Source: Picochlorum sp. 'celeri'
Lineage: Eukaryota; Chlorophyta; Trebouxiophyceae
Direction: 5' to 3'
Assembly: GCA_010909725.1 (NCBI GenBank)
Contig: JAACMV010000001.1
Span: 655,533-719,532 of the forward strand
DNA length: 64,000 nt
The notes beneath the pieces were generated by a model. The model searched no databases. It saw only the letters and a list, made by a program, of their open reading frames with translations, and was not told the origin of the DNA. Below, piece after piece: positions 32,653-43,385 of this stretch (within the stretch, counting starts at the first letter, position 1; the number at the start of each line of letters is the position of its first letter). The translations under genes were made by a program, and so were the position numbers.

Positions 32653-34032
32653 TCATCGACCCAACTTGCCGCAGTCAAAGGTCGCATGGTCCAAGAAATG
32701 CGATGGATTGAATGCATTCGATATGAATGTGTCTCTAGCAAAGACGATCGGGGGGAATCCAGTCTGTAATGCGCGACCCATGAGATTGGATCTGATGACC
32801 AGAGGAGTCACCCTGGTTGCCCTCTGTCTTGTATACTCACCGATGGATTCGGAAATCCGGCGTGATCGATCACTTCCTGATGGTTTTTGATGAGCTCCAG
32901 TGGCACATAAACATGATGCTAGGATGACGGCGTCTTCTAATGCGGTGCATCCTCCTTGCCCAAGGTTTGGTGTCATTGGATGCAAGGCATCCCCTGCAAG
33001 GGCGATTGGAACGCGTGCCGCGTTCGATGAAAACGCATCGAAAATATCCCATCGATCACCAAGGCGGCTTCTAGATACTCTGTCTGTCGGGGTGCGCGAT
33101 ATAGCATTCCAAACAACACTACTCATCCAGGTCTGTGATGATGTTTCCAACACCATTCTCGCCTCTTGCAATATCTCTTCACCCTGCATGCTGCTGCTCT
33201 TGTTCTCACTATCAACGAAACATACATACCAATATAATTCCTTTTCTGATACTGGATACACCCCAGCACGAATACCAGACCCTAAAACTTGCCGAATACA
33301 GTCGCATGGCAGTGTGTCATATGTTGCCACCCCTCGTATCGCTGTCTGCCCTACATAGTTGATCGATACATCTCTACCAGTCATGCTTCCATACGATACT
33401 GCGACAGCACTCTTGATGCCATCTGCTCCAATCACGAGGTCTGCAGTCAAGGTAGATGCATCATCCGTCTCCACAGCCACTGTGCTGCCCTGATGAGACG
33501 TGACATTGCATGATATCACACGAGTATCATACTGAATTGTATCAGGTAATAGGTGAGATGTCAAACACGAGACAAGATGATCTCGTAATACTCCTCGGAA
33601 CTCGTGGGGCCCTCCATCACATCGACTGAGGTCAAAGGATGTCAGTACCCTGTCAGAGTCCTCTCTACATACTTGAACCTTCCCCACGCGGGGCACATTG
33701 CTTCGAACATCATCTCCTACTCCAAGAGCATCTAACGCTTTCCACGCATTCGTCCAAAGCCCGAGAGCAGTCCCTCCCCCTGCTCCTACCTCTTGTCTCT
33801 CCAACACCTTTACTCGTTCCCAGCCAGTCTTTTGCAATGCCAAAGCAGTCGCTAGCCCTGCTGGCCCTCCACCCACAACAATCGCATCATAGGATGCGTT
33901 CTGTGAAGCACAGGCTGTACGATGCCCATCTCGTGCCTCCGTTCTCAGCTGGCACTGTTTCTTCTTCTGCAAAAGCCTTGTATTCTGAGCACCTCGAGGG
34001 CAGCCATATCGATAGCAATAATAGGATGCCAT
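32653..34032 (-). CDS. FAD-dependent monooxygenase (zeaxanthin epoxidase/MO1-like)
   Basis: The gene encodes 459 aa from ATG 34032, in one exon. The N-terminus (about 45 residues, basic and Cys/Tyr-rich) may target an organelle. The FAD-binding Rossmann motif reads VVGGGPAGLATALAL, the middle shows LVIGADGIKSAV (DG motif), and the third motif is GDALHPMTPNLGQGGCTALED, all typical of flavin aromatic hydroxylase-type monooxygenases. In plants this family includes MO1/CTF2 and zeaxanthin epoxidase. No FHA domain follows, so epoxidase identity is not supported. The substrate is not predictable. Confidence 0.82.
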   Translation of the reverse strand: MASYYCYRYGCPRGAQNTRLLQKKKQCQLRTEARDGHRTACASQNASYDAIVVGGGPAGLATALALQKTGWERVKVLERQEVGAGGGTALGLWTNAWKALDALGVGDDVRSNVPRVGKVQVCREDSDRVLTSFDLSRCDGGPHEFRGVLRDHLVSCLTSHLLPDTIQYDTRVISCNVTSHQGSTVAVETDDASTLTADLVIGADGIKSAVAVSYGSMTGRDVSINYVGQTAIRGVATYDTLPCDCIRQVLGSGIRAGVYPVSEKELYWYVCFVDSENKSSSMQGEEILQEARMVLETSSQTWMSSVVWNAISRTPTDRVSRSRLGDRWDIFDAFSSNAARVPIALAGDALHPMTPNLGQGGCTALEDAVILASCLCATGAHQKPSGSDRSRRISESIGEYTRQRATRVTPLVIRSNLMGRALQTGFPPIVFARDTFISNAFNPSHFLDHATFDCGKLGR

Positions 34033-34307
34033 GAAGAATCAAAATGATTTCATGCTAGGGAAAGACATACATCGAGCGACGCTTATGACATTGTGTCAAG
34101 AAAAGAAAAAAACCATTTATTTTAATACTTAATCAAGGAATTTGATCTTAAGATCGCAAGCGAAATTGCCTTGCAAGGCATTTACCTCAACCTGTTCCAA
34201 GGAACTAGAAGCTCTGCAATAGTACCATGTAATTATTTAAAAATTTACGCCATACGCGACACATTATAAATAAATATTGTTCATTACATACAGGCAGCTC
34301 TCATACT
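34033..34307. other. Divergent promoter region with three perfect palindromes
   Basis: Three perfect palindromes sit within 62 bp: GATCTTAAGATC at 34144, TGCCTTGCAAGGCA at 34167 and GTTCCAAGGAAC at 34194. They lie between outward-pointing genes, so they could be regulator-binding sites for one or both. No coding frame is seen. Confidence 0.4.
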
Positions 34308-34628
34308 ATGTTCACCAAGCTCTTCGGGGCCCCCTTAGTCTGTATCCTCGCCTCGGTGCTCTTTTTGACAATTGCTAGATCAGTCCATGCTGATAATAGC
34401 TGTCCTATTATTTGCACTACCGATAGTGACTGTTATAAGGGATCACTATCGGGCCATCTCTGCGGTTCACCGTGTACCGACGGGAAGTGTGTCCCAAACT
34501 TGTTCGACGAACCCCTCTACGAGTCAGGTGCAGCGAATTCAACAGTCTCAGCAGCCAGTGACTCCTTCAGTGTTCTCTTCACATATGCTCTCAGTGTCTT
34601 GGCGCTTTTTGCAGGGATCTGGGTATGA
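34308..34628 (+). CDS. Small secreted Cys-rich protein, possibly GPI-anchored
   Basis: The gene encodes 106 aa from ATG 34308. A signal peptide (LVCILASVLFLTIARSVHA) precedes a short domain with six cysteines (C..C..C....C..C....C over about 35 residues). A Ser/Ala-rich spacer with one N-x-T site follows. The hydrophobic C-terminus (VLFTYALSVLALFAGIWV) reaches the end, as in GPI-anchored proteins. The Cys spacing resembles small carbohydrate-binding or trypsin-inhibitor-like knots, but no family is recognised. Function is unknown. Confidence 0.6.
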   Translation: MFTKLFGAPLVCILASVLFLTIARSVHADNSCPIICTTDSDCYKGSLSGHLCGSPCTDGKCVPNLFDEPLYESGAANSTVSAASDSFSVLFTYALSVLALFAGIWV

Positions 34629-35617
34629 TGTCAGTGGTACCAGTGTTTGAGAATGCACATAGCAGGGAAGACAAGTCAACAGGCGTGACGTTTGTCATCC
34701 GGTCTCTTCTCTTTTAAAATGTCCCATCTAGAGCTATTGTTTGTATATTTATATTTATATGTATAGCATGTAAACAGAAATAGTGTCGCTGCAGTCTCCA
34801 AAGATGCATTCTTCTGAGAGAGTCTGCTCTTGTTGTTGTCTAGTGTGTATACAGATGTCTTGTAGAGAGAATCCCGCTTGCATGTGGGTTGGCTTTGTTC
34901 AAACTTGTGCCTTCATTTGCAAGATGTCACATCGGCCATGGGGAACACCATGTACGCCTCTTGTGACTGATGTACCCTGGTGGAATTTTTTAATCCACCA
35001 CTGGTGTCCACAGAAGAATGACTGAAACTCTCGGTCAACTGTGCATGTGGAAGGGAAGCGTATATCTACTTGATTGGACAAGGACGGGCTTTTGATGCAG
35101 CCATACTCGCTTTCCTGTGCCCACCCGAGAGCTATTATAAAAGATATATAATCAAGGTATGTTCATATGTGTATAGAGTGATACGATATGGGAAGAAATC
35201 GGAAGAAAGGGATTGGAGGGATGGCAACGCTGCGGCGTCTCCAAGCGTCTCTGGCTCTGTTGTCCAACAGAATCGTATCATCGCACTCATTCTGATCGAA
35301 GAACAATTGTATATCGTATTAGAGTATTCAAAGACGCTTTTCTGTCGCCGAGAGTCGTCCAAGATGTCGAAGAGTCCGACGGCTGTGGTGGCGGTGGGTC
35401 TGCGAGGCATTTTTGGATTTCCCGTCGAGTACCTCGATCCAGAATATGAAACAGCATATATTCATCGTTGTATTTAATGGGGTCACGTCGACAAAAGCCC
35501 TGTTCATCTTCCTCTTCCCGTCAGGTCACTTGAGTGGTTCGAATGTATTTCCCATATGCCTGATGTGTGTGTTGATTTGTGATATGCAGAGGTACTTTAT
35601 CTAGTAATTGAATCAAA
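34629..35617. other. Gene-poor stretch of about 990 bp upstream of RPS26
   Basis: The stretch holds a few open frames of 60-135 codons that begin with GTG or TTG or lack any recognisable domain. One ATG-initiated frame (35364-35477) reads MSKSPTAVVAVGLRG and gives no family hint. It is probably promoter and 5' region of the ribosomal protein gene, with a possible untranslated first exon. No tRNA, repeat or mobile element is recognised. Confidence 0.35.
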
Positions 35618-35935
35618 ATGACGAAGAAGCGTAGAAATGGAGGGCGTAATAAGCACGGACGTGGACATGTTCGCCGTGTTCGCTGCGAATCTTCAGCCAT
35701 GCTTGTGCCAAAGGATAAAGCCATTAAGAGATTTATTGTGAGGAATATTGTGGATGCTTCTGCCATCCGTGATCTTCAGGATGCCTGTGCTATTGAGAAC
35801 TATGCTTTGCCAAAGATCTACCGCAAGGTGTACTACAGTATCTCTGCAGCTATTCACTCCAAGATTGTGCGCGTGAGATCTCGCAAGGCCCGTAGAGACA
35901 GAGAACCACCAAAACGTCCTGGATTCCGCAAGTAA
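35618..35935 (+). CDS. RPS26: 40S ribosomal protein S26 (eS26)
   Basis: The gene encodes 105 aa from ATG 35618 in a single exon. It begins [18 protein letters not shown] and contains [26 protein letters not shown] and [16 protein letters not shown], which is eS26 throughout. In the family, zinc ligands are CxxC pairs; here one Cys is in RCESS, and DACAIE supplies another. It belongs to the small subunit near the mRNA exit channel. The 5' region is unusually long (989 bp), which may reflect an untranslated exon. Confidence 0.93.
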   Translation: MTKKRRNGGRNKHGRGHVRRVRCESSAMLVPKDKAIKRFIVRNIVDASAIRDLQDACAIENYALPKIYRKVYYSISAAIHSKIVRVRSRKARRDREPPKRPGFRK

Positions 35936-36057
35936 AATGTGTGTCTTGTTGAGATGACTGATTGCTGCGGCTGTTGTCCATTACAGAAGCATCTGCAGGA
36001 GACAGAGCAGCAGCACATGTGTGTCTTGCAATACAATACAATGTTACAACATAGAAT

Positions 36058-37025
36058 TTAAGTATATTTACGAGTACGTTTCACAGAAACATCCGACTCT
36101 TTCTTCTGATCGCGATGTCTTTTATGATGATTCATTTCTTCTTCATTTCCATCGATGTCTCCTTCATTGATAAACTCAAAGTCCTCCATTGAATTTTCCT
36201 GCTCCATCTCTTCAATGGCAGCTTCCATCTCCTCGATCGTTGGCTCTTCATACAGTTCTAGTCTATCGTTTTGAAAGTTTTCTACAGCAGAACAGAAACA
36301 GGATTGAGAATGTATGGAACAAGTAGAAGCATATGCATTCTTCCTCCCATACTACTAGGACATTGTTGTGGCATCGACTGTCATTCGCATAAAAGGGGTG
36401 ATCAGCACAGTTTACGTGTGTAAACATGATCAGATCCGAAAGATGGTTAACGTGCGTAGCATCATCCAGTCGCAATACGTGATCAAAACAAAGCGCACCT
36501 TGAGCTCTCTGAAACTTCTTCCCTTTCAGGTGTTCATCCACAGACTGTCTATTCTTTTTAATCAGATGGTTTGTCAATGAACAGAACAGCATATTCCTGT
36601 AGATATAAGGGTATGAGTCAGCACCTCTGCTTGGTTCTTTTCCTCTCTCTGCCTCTAGAATAGTATGTACCCACTAACTACTTGCAAACATACAAAGAGA
36701 TTCAAAATACGTACGGATAGTTCACTGAAGGGACCAAGAATGGTCTATATTTTTCTGTCCATTCCTCAGCCTCTTTTCTAGATCGTAATCGTTTGTACTT
36801 TTTCCCACTGGACACAATTGCTGCGAATTAATCCTCACCGTCATGCAACACAACACGCCTCTCGAGGATGACGCACCTCACAAACGCATTAATTGCGTCT
36901 AATCGATGTGGAATCTCATGATTATTGAGCAAACAGACGATTTTCTTCCCATCATCCGACTCTTTCAGGAACGGTGCATGCTCAAGAATCACCTGGCGAA
37001 TCTTGTCCGATTCGTCCCCTCCCAT
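36058..37025 (-). CDS. SURF2: SURF2 (surfeit locus protein 2) homologue
   Basis: Four exons were joined: 36877-37025, 36715-36807, 36499-36596 and 36058-36281, giving 187 aa. Introns are 69, 118 and 217 nt with donors GTGCG, GTACG and GTGCG. The joined protein follows SURF2: CLLNNHEIPHRLDAI, then GKKYKRLR, FLVPSVNYPNMLFCSLTNHLI and KGKKFQRAQ, then an acidic C-terminus and a basic end (KRTRKYT). Each junction keeps the repeated Cys-x-L-T motif pattern of SURF2. Human SURF2 has been linked to assembly of the 5S RNP and nucleolar functions. The start lies 25 bp after the stop of the 2H phosphoesterase gene on the same strand. Confidence 0.85.
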
Positions 37026-37050
37026 GCTACTCCAACAACATCAAATACTA

Positions 37051-37980
37051 TTATAAAGATGTTTGTAATGGTAAGGATACACTCGGTCCCTCAACGGTTG
37101 TAAATTGCACCTCCCGAACATGGAACAATTCATCCACAGTAAACTCATGTCCTTGCAATTGGCGAGTCCATGCCTCACACATATCGTGGATTTCCCTCCT
37201 CTTCTCTTCTGACAGCTGTTCTGGGGTCACAATACGCCCTAGACTTGCATGATAAATGGTAGACTGTTTCGGAGGGCTGCCAGGAAAGGCCTTGCGAAAG
37301 GCTTTGCGCATGTGAAAGACACTAGAGTGTGGAGAAATCTCCACCAAACAGAGCAACAAGGTTCCCGAATCTGCCAAGACTATCCGATGTACTCGAAACA
37401 CTGGGCTCTTATGCTGAGCGACAATATCCTTCATTGTCTGTATTTCCCTCTCCAACACGGACTCGTGTGGCCTCATACATGACACATCCTGGACAGTGGA
37501 CATGTCCAAATCATAATGGGATGGATCGAACGGATCGGGTCTCAACGCATGAGGCTGAGATGTCATAAATATGGTTATATGATAATGACTCTTTTTGGTC
37601 AGATGCATATCGTACGTGTCCGGCAATACGCTTGCAATCTCCCGAGATGCTCTCTCCACCTTTTCTGCCAGCTCCTGGTGAACCTTTTCAAAGAATATCA
37701 GGCATAGCCGAACTGCTGCGTCGGGCAAGGGAGTCGGAAATGCAGTATACTCTAGTGGCATGGCTCCATTATAATACAAGCTTTGGCTCGCCACGGCATC
37801 GAGATTTAGCCCATTCTGTAAAAAGGTGTCAGCCATGGTATCATATAGCTTTGAGATTCTGTGAGGATCTGTTTGGTCAGATTCCAGAGCAACAACTTTT
37901 GCATTCAACGTTGCACTAATGTTTGGCACAATGCTTGATTGGCTCGATTGGCTCTTCTCATCATCGTCTCGAGACATCAT
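37051..37980 (-). CDS. 2H phosphoesterase-like protein
   Basis: The gene encodes 309 aa from ATG 37980 in one exon. Two H-x-T/S-x motifs, HITI (134-137) and HASL (244-247), are about 110 residues apart, as in the 2H phosphoesterase superfamily (LigT-like, cyclic phosphodiesterases, AKAP18-like). These enzymes cleave 2',3'-cyclic phosphate or related bonds in nucleotides or RNA. A Ser/Asp-rich N-terminus precedes the domain. It directly precedes SURF2 (25 bp) on the same strand. Substrate is unknown; both His/Ser-Thr sites are intact, so activity is plausible. Confidence 0.65.
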   Translation of the reverse strand: MMSRDDDEKSQSSQSSIVPNISATLNAKVVALESDQTDPHRISKLYDTMADTFLQNGLNLDAVASQSLYYNGAMPLEYTAFPTPLPDAAVRLCLIFFEKVHQELAEKVERASREIASVLPDTYDMHLTKKSHYHITIFMTSQPHALRPDPFDPSHYDLDMSTVQDVSCMRPHESVLEREIQTMKDIVAQHKSPVFRVHRIVLADSGTLLLCLVEISPHSSVFHMRKAFRKAFPGSPPKQSTIYHASLGRIVTPEQLSEEKRREIHDMCEAWTRQLQGHEFTVDELFHVREVQFTTVEGPSVSLPLQTSL

Positions 37981-38373
37981 CCTTGTGTGGTGGCAACCAG
38001 AGAGAGAAAGTCTACTAATAAAAACTGCGTTCCAACCCTGTCAGAAGACGCTGATTGAAGCAAATTCAATGTTTAATTTATTGTATATGTATTGCAGTAA
38101 TGTATAAAACCGCTAATGGGTCTTTTACGTGCATTTTTACTACATCGTCATGGGAAGTACGCCAAGGTTTCATGGTCGTACCACCACAGCAATTGCTAGT
38201 GAGTTTTTTATTCCCCTGGAACGGAATAAAAAATAACATGGGTTTTTCCATGGAAAGAAATGCCATTCTTAGTACGCATAGTATTACGATATTCAATGCA
38301 ATATTTTCCATTCTGATGATGCTTTATATAGTCATGAATACTAATGGACGATAGGAGAGCAACATAGAGCGCT
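37981..38373. other. Divergent promoter region
   Basis: About 390 bp between the 2H phosphoesterase-like gene and the SCI1-like gene, which point outwards. It is AT-rich and no RNA or repeat was recognised. Confidence 0.4.
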
Positions 38374-39333
38374 ATGAAGTTTACTCGAGGAGCGGAAACC
38401 TTGGATGAGCAGGGGAATAAGGGCCCCAGTATGGTGGCCCAGCATAGGACAAAGCTTCAGCAGGCGAGGGAGGAGATTTCTAGGAGTAAATTGAAACTAT
38501 TAATGCCCAATGTGAGGGAGGATTTGTTGGATACTGTGTTGAAGGAGACGGATTGGAATGTGGAAGCATCCTTGTCACTGTTGGAAGGATTCATAAAGGT
38601 TCATGGGGAGGAGATGAAGAAGATTGATGGGGAGATGAGGTCGCGGGAGCGAGTGATATTACAGGAGGCAGGGATAGATGTGGAACGCCATGATGGTGAT
38701 GAGGAGAGGAGACACAGGCGGAAGAAGAGGCAGGGTCATAGTGGACATCGGAGGAGCACAAAGAGATGGTATGGATCCTCTGACTCTGAATCTTCCGATG
38801 ACGAGGAGAGGAGCAGACGAAGAAGACGGCATCGATCGAAACGAGAATCGAGGTATGGTAAGTATGGTGTCATACGGGAAAGTGATATGCGTGAGAAATG
38901 GCCAGAGTTTGCGCTGTGGGCCTCAGAGGTGAAGGGTGTTAAGGATGTAGAGTCCATGGCACGATCTCAGGAGAAGGAGCTGTTTCGGTCTTTTATCGAA
39001 GATTTTAATACAGCAACTCTGCCACACAAGAAATACTATGATTTGGAGCGGTATGAGCGACATAAGAGAAGATCTGGAAGGGATATAGTTGACAGGGAAA
39101 AGCCACGGGTGTTTGATGATGAAGAAGAGAGGAGACAAGAGGTTATGAGGGAGAAGGAGAGAGAGAAAGAACAGCGATTACAAGAAGCGTATACCATGCT
39201 GAAGTCTGGAGACAGAGCAGCGGACATGCGTGAGCAAGAGTTGTTGCGAGCACGCATGAAGCTTGCTTACAAAACAGGGGATTCTGAGACTGCTCAGAAA
39301 CTCGCGGAAAAGTTGCGCCCGGATCCTCGTTGA
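38374..39333 (+). CDS. SCI1-like (style cell-cycle inhibitor 1) nuclear protein with CUE-like helix bundle
   Basis: The gene encodes 319 aa from ATG 38374 in one exon. Residues about 35-72 (LLMPNVREDLLDTVLKETDW) look like a CUE/UBA ubiquitin-binding bundle. A His/Arg/Ser-rich basic region (RS- and nuclear-localisation-like) follows, then YGKYGVIRESDM, WPEFALWASEVKGV and FIEDFNTATLPHKKYYDLERY. The last three are the diagnostic core of plant SCI1 proteins, nuclear factors that also act in splicing speckles. The C-terminal third is a long charged helix. The combination of the CUE-like segment and the SCI1 core may be ancestral, but I cannot check it. Confidence 0.7.
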   Translation: MKFTRGAETLDEQGNKGPSMVAQHRTKLQQAREEISRSKLKLLMPNVREDLLDTVLKETDWNVEASLSLLEGFIKVHGEEMKKIDGEMRSRERVILQEAGIDVERHDGDEERRHRRKKRQGHSGHRRSTKRWYGSSDSESSDDEERSRRRRRHRSKRESRYGKYGVIRESDMREKWPEFALWASEVKGVKDVESMARSQEKELFRSFIEDFNTATLPHKKYYDLERYERHKRRSGRDIVDREKPRVFDDEEERRQEVMREKEREKEQRLQEAYTMLKSGDRAADMREQELLRARMKLAYKTGDSETAQKLAEKLRPDPR

Positions 39334-39378
39334 GTACTCAAATTTTCATTTACTTGTACAATTAATATGTATGTATCA

Positions 39379-42300
39379 TTATGGTTGAGGTCTACTTTGA
39401 AGAATATACAATTGATTGTTCATGATGCATCCTTCAATGTCTTGTGGGCATCCAAATACCTTTTCCAACAATGTACCAATGATACCCAAGCGTTTCCCCA
39501 AGTTATCTCGTGCATCTGAGCTGCAACTTAGTTCATGTCTACTATAATCCATTGTTTTAAGAACAAGTGTAGAGTTTGTGCTGCTTTCTGGAAAGAATGC
39601 ACTGCTGAAGTTTGCAAATGAATCACATGATATAGATTCTGTGTTGATTGACAGTCTCCATCCAGATCCTCTGGTTCCAGAAGCAAGAATTTCGCCCTGA
39701 CCTGGAGCTATTTCTGCAAGGATAGAGCGCTCTAGTAAAGGATGATTTGTATGAAGAACGAATGAAATTTCTGGAGACACCTGTGGTTGGATCAGCACAG
39801 CCATGTGAGCATCCCTTGATGGTATCCCAACAGAGGTTCTCGCCATAACTGCTCTTCTGCTAAACAATGATGCCCATACTTGCTTGATTGCTTTTTCAAT
39901 AGATTCGTGATTGGTTGATGGGACATTTGTGATGGAATCATAGAGGCCAGCACCAGAAAGGCCTTCTAAATCCTCAACATTTGCTGATGATCTCAAAATC
40001 ACCTGATCAGCATCTTTGAAAACACCTTCAATCATGGCAGCAAGTGTTTGTGGAATTTTGAGATCAAGAATAAACTGTCGGACGTCGTGGCAGATGGTTT
40101 CCAAATCGCCTGAATCGGATGAAGATGTGGAGATATCATGTAGACGGGCCAACTTTTCCTGCCATTCTCTCTGAAGGCCATTTTGTTCTACAACAGCTTC
40201 TAAGGATCCATATGGAATCACAAGGCCATCCAAGGCGTGGAAAAATGTCGTGGATCCATTGGACGACGTATCACCAGAGCACTCCCGTGCCACATGCAAG
40301 AGCTCCTTGCATGCCATGGCCTTTGCTCCAGATGTATCCAGTTCTGCTTCAGCCAGATGAATCACACAAGGCTGCTTGGCAAGCACTGGTTGGACACCTT
40401 TGTTGGATGGATGACAGGTTGGAACATTGCTTTGCCGTGAAGGGCTGTTTGTGCTCTCATTTCCATATTGAATAGATATATTCTCTGCAGTTGCAGATAG
40501 TGTCACCAGCGATCCCATGTGCTGTAAAACTTCTTGAGCAACATCAGCATTGTCTGAAGCTATGAAAACCATCTTTTCTTGCCGCGCACGCACCCCTAAA
40601 TGCGACAAGTGTGGAATATCTTGAAGAAGCACAACGCCCTGAAGTTTATCCCCGAGGGATACCAATTCTTCATCACCCGTGGCACTTGTCACAACAGCAA
40701 TCACTTGCCCCTCAACATCAGATAAACTTTCAATGCTCTTGGGTGATAATTCATCCACTCTCACAAGAGTACCTGTGCACTCACCTCGGCAAATAACTTG
40801 CCAAGGTGGCATATTTGCAGCCTGCATGGCGCCTTTCAAGAGCAATGTGGCAAGCTTGGATGTTTGGAATGCAACATTGCTTCGAATCTCTGATTCTGAG
40901 AATACTGCATACAATCAAAAGTATGGTGACACGTTGCATATATAGGTTCTACATAGATTCAAATTCGTACCCATTGCCTTTTCTTCCTGTACACCGAGAG
41001 CAGATCCAAGCAGGGTGGCTGGGGCATAGAGGCTGTCAACAACCATTGAACTAAACGACTCGGTCAATCGCAAGACTCTTTGAAGAGTAGATGTCAGTCT
41101 TCGCGCTTCATCCTGATGAGCAAATCCACCCATCTGTTGCCACGTCATTAATTCGTTCTCGAGGGCCATGCATTCAGACTGCATATACCCAGACAGGCCA
41201 ATATGACGCAATGACAGCACAATTGCTCCAATGGGAAGTGCCCATGCTCCATCATTAGCACTCTTCAAATAATCAGATCCTCCCTGCATCATGAGAAGAA
41301 TTATGTAGCTCTCATCGACATCAGTGACAACATCTCCAAACATGCAGAAGCAACCGAACCCACCTTGTCCTCTAGATTGTTAATAAATCTAGAAAGGAGC
41401 ATGAAAATATAATCCTCTGCTCGAATCTCAGACAACCTCCATTTCTGTCGCATCACCAATGCTCTATCAGGCGCGTCATTACGAAGGCCAGCAGACAGTC
41501 CACTCGACAGCACTGCCCGAACAGTTGTGACCGCATGCATACAATCCATGACAGTATTGTCATCCCACACGGACATACTATCAACTTTTTTCTTTGCTGA
41601 TATAAAGTTGCCGATTAATCTATTCGCATCTTCATCCAAAGAAGGTTCCAATCCATGTAAAGCATCCTCCAGGGATCCAGCATTAAAGAAATCCCGCAGC
41701 TCTTTCAAAAACAACTGCAATTCGCTAATAAAATCTGCACTATATTCGTCTCTCTTTGACATAATCCTTCCAAGTAACGCTTCTGTCGCCGCTAGATCTT
41801 CAGGTCCTGCATTTCTATGCAACTTATTCTGTATAGTATGCTTAATTTCCCTTTTCAAATCCTGGGGAATATCATTGCGATGTGCTATATCTCTGATCCT
41901 TGTCAATGGTGTGCTCTGCATAAACTCATCAGTAAATGATGGAATACGTGTGTGCATTCTACGTGCAAAGAGAGCATCGGCAGTTCCTTGTCTCTCTCCA
42001 ATTACCCATTCTAAACTTCGAAATATGAGCTGACTCAACTTGGCATGATGATTTGGTCTACGATGCCCACCACTATCAACACATGGTATTGACCCATTTG
42101 AAACCCATGTCAAATACACAAATGAATAGGCCAGCGTATCAATCGAGGGTCTCATATTCACCTTTTTATCCACAATAATTGTCTTGGCAAGCTCCAACTT
42201 CCCCAACCAGCTCCCTGCATCCCTATCCCCACTGACGTACGCAAGAGCAGCTCCCTCCAATCCTTCTGTGTTCCACACGCCCTCACGATCCCGACGGTGC

Positions 42301-42962
42301 TCATTCGACTGCATAAAAACAATGTCATCCCCGGACCATTTCTCTGACATGGGCTTTTCAAACATGTCCGGCGCAGCAGGTATGGAGCTTTCAGTTTCTT
42401 CTGTCTGTCTCACCTCTGGTGATGGACTCCCCAAAGACACACTAACAGACTCACCCCACTCTATCGTCACAGTACTTCCTTCCACAAGCCCTCCATCCGT
42501 AGATATATGGTTATCTCCATCCTCCCACGACGCATCCCCCTGTGAATTCAGAACAACACATTTCCATTCAAACTCCTTCTGACACTCTTCAACAGGCACT
42601 GAAACCTCCCAAACATCCCCTTCACTCCACACCATGTCACCTTTACTCTCCCCCACATTCCATGTGCCCAAATACCTCGAGCTACCGACAAGTCGCACGT
42701 GTTCCCCATATTTCACAGACTTTTTCACCCGAAAGATCACTCCCAGACCTGAACCATCCCTCTCTGAAGCCAAAGCACCCACGATTGGAAACCTATACGC
42801 CCTCATCCGAGCAAGACATGGCATCCATCTGTTATAATTCGCCATGTATCGGGTAGGAAAGAACCCTACCAATCGAGTAGCATTGCATGGCCCTGCCTTC
42901 ATTGGAAACCGGTCAAAGACCTTTCCATGCAGAGTACTCTCTGCTCTAGTAATACGATGCAT
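39379..42962 (-). CDS. PWD: Phosphoglucan, water dikinase (PWD/GWD3) with CBM20
   Basis: Three exons were joined: 41364-42962, 40971-41283 and 39379-40904, with introns of 80 and 66 nt, giving 1145 aa. A basic N-terminal transit peptide is followed by a CBM20 starch-binding domain (about 70-172; VKYGEHVRLVGSSRYLGTW). The helical middle includes ALPIGAIVLSLRHIGLSG and ECMALENEL, as in plant GWD3. The phosphohistidine domain shows IPHLSHLGVRARQEKMVF with the catalytic His739. The C-terminal nucleotide-binding domain shows VILRSSANVEDLEGLSGAGLYDSI. PWD phosphorylates C3 of glucosyl residues on starch granules after GWD, enabling breakdown by beta-amylase, which is also encoded in this window. 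Confidence 0.93.
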
Positions 42963-43385
42963 TATGGCCCCTCAAACAAAATAAAAACAATTCTGTATGG
43001 AACCCTTCATGCATGATCTGTTTTAAATTCCATTTTTATTGCAATATTTTTAATAATTATTAAATAAGAAACTCGCCGTGATCAGAAGACAAAGAAGACA
43101 CACATGTCGCAACATGTAATCTCTCAAAAAGGCATTTTTTTCTTCTCCTTACTCCTATATTTCAGCGCCATCTTTTCATTCTGCTAGATATATGGTTCAA
43201 ATGTGATACAAATCTAGATTTATAGATATCGCGCCGTGTGTTTGTAGTATTCAAGGGGTGGGCATTTGACAAGCAACCCAGAGTTGCTCAAAGGCAGGAT
43301 AAATATATATCCTCACCCAGCCACTGCTGCTGCTGCGGCTTCTTTTGTTGTTGTTCAAGAAGCACATTAGCAACACATATTCATC
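42963..43385. other. Divergent promoter region
   Basis: About 420 bp between PWD and the DUF971 gene, AT-rich at 43020-43070. No coding frame, tRNA or repeat was recognised. Confidence 0.4.

Noticed and set aside
34783..35025. Cys-rich open frame downstream of the small secreted protein
   Set aside because: The frame opens with GTG; the first ATG gives a fragment without signal peptide or family hint.
35070..35477. 135-codon open frame upstream of RPS26
   Set aside because: It has no domain, no likely ATG start, and lies in the promoter side of a ribosomal protein gene.
41284..41363. Apparent frameshift in PWD
   Set aside because: An 80-nt intron with a GTGGG donor restores the conserved PWD sequence on both sides.
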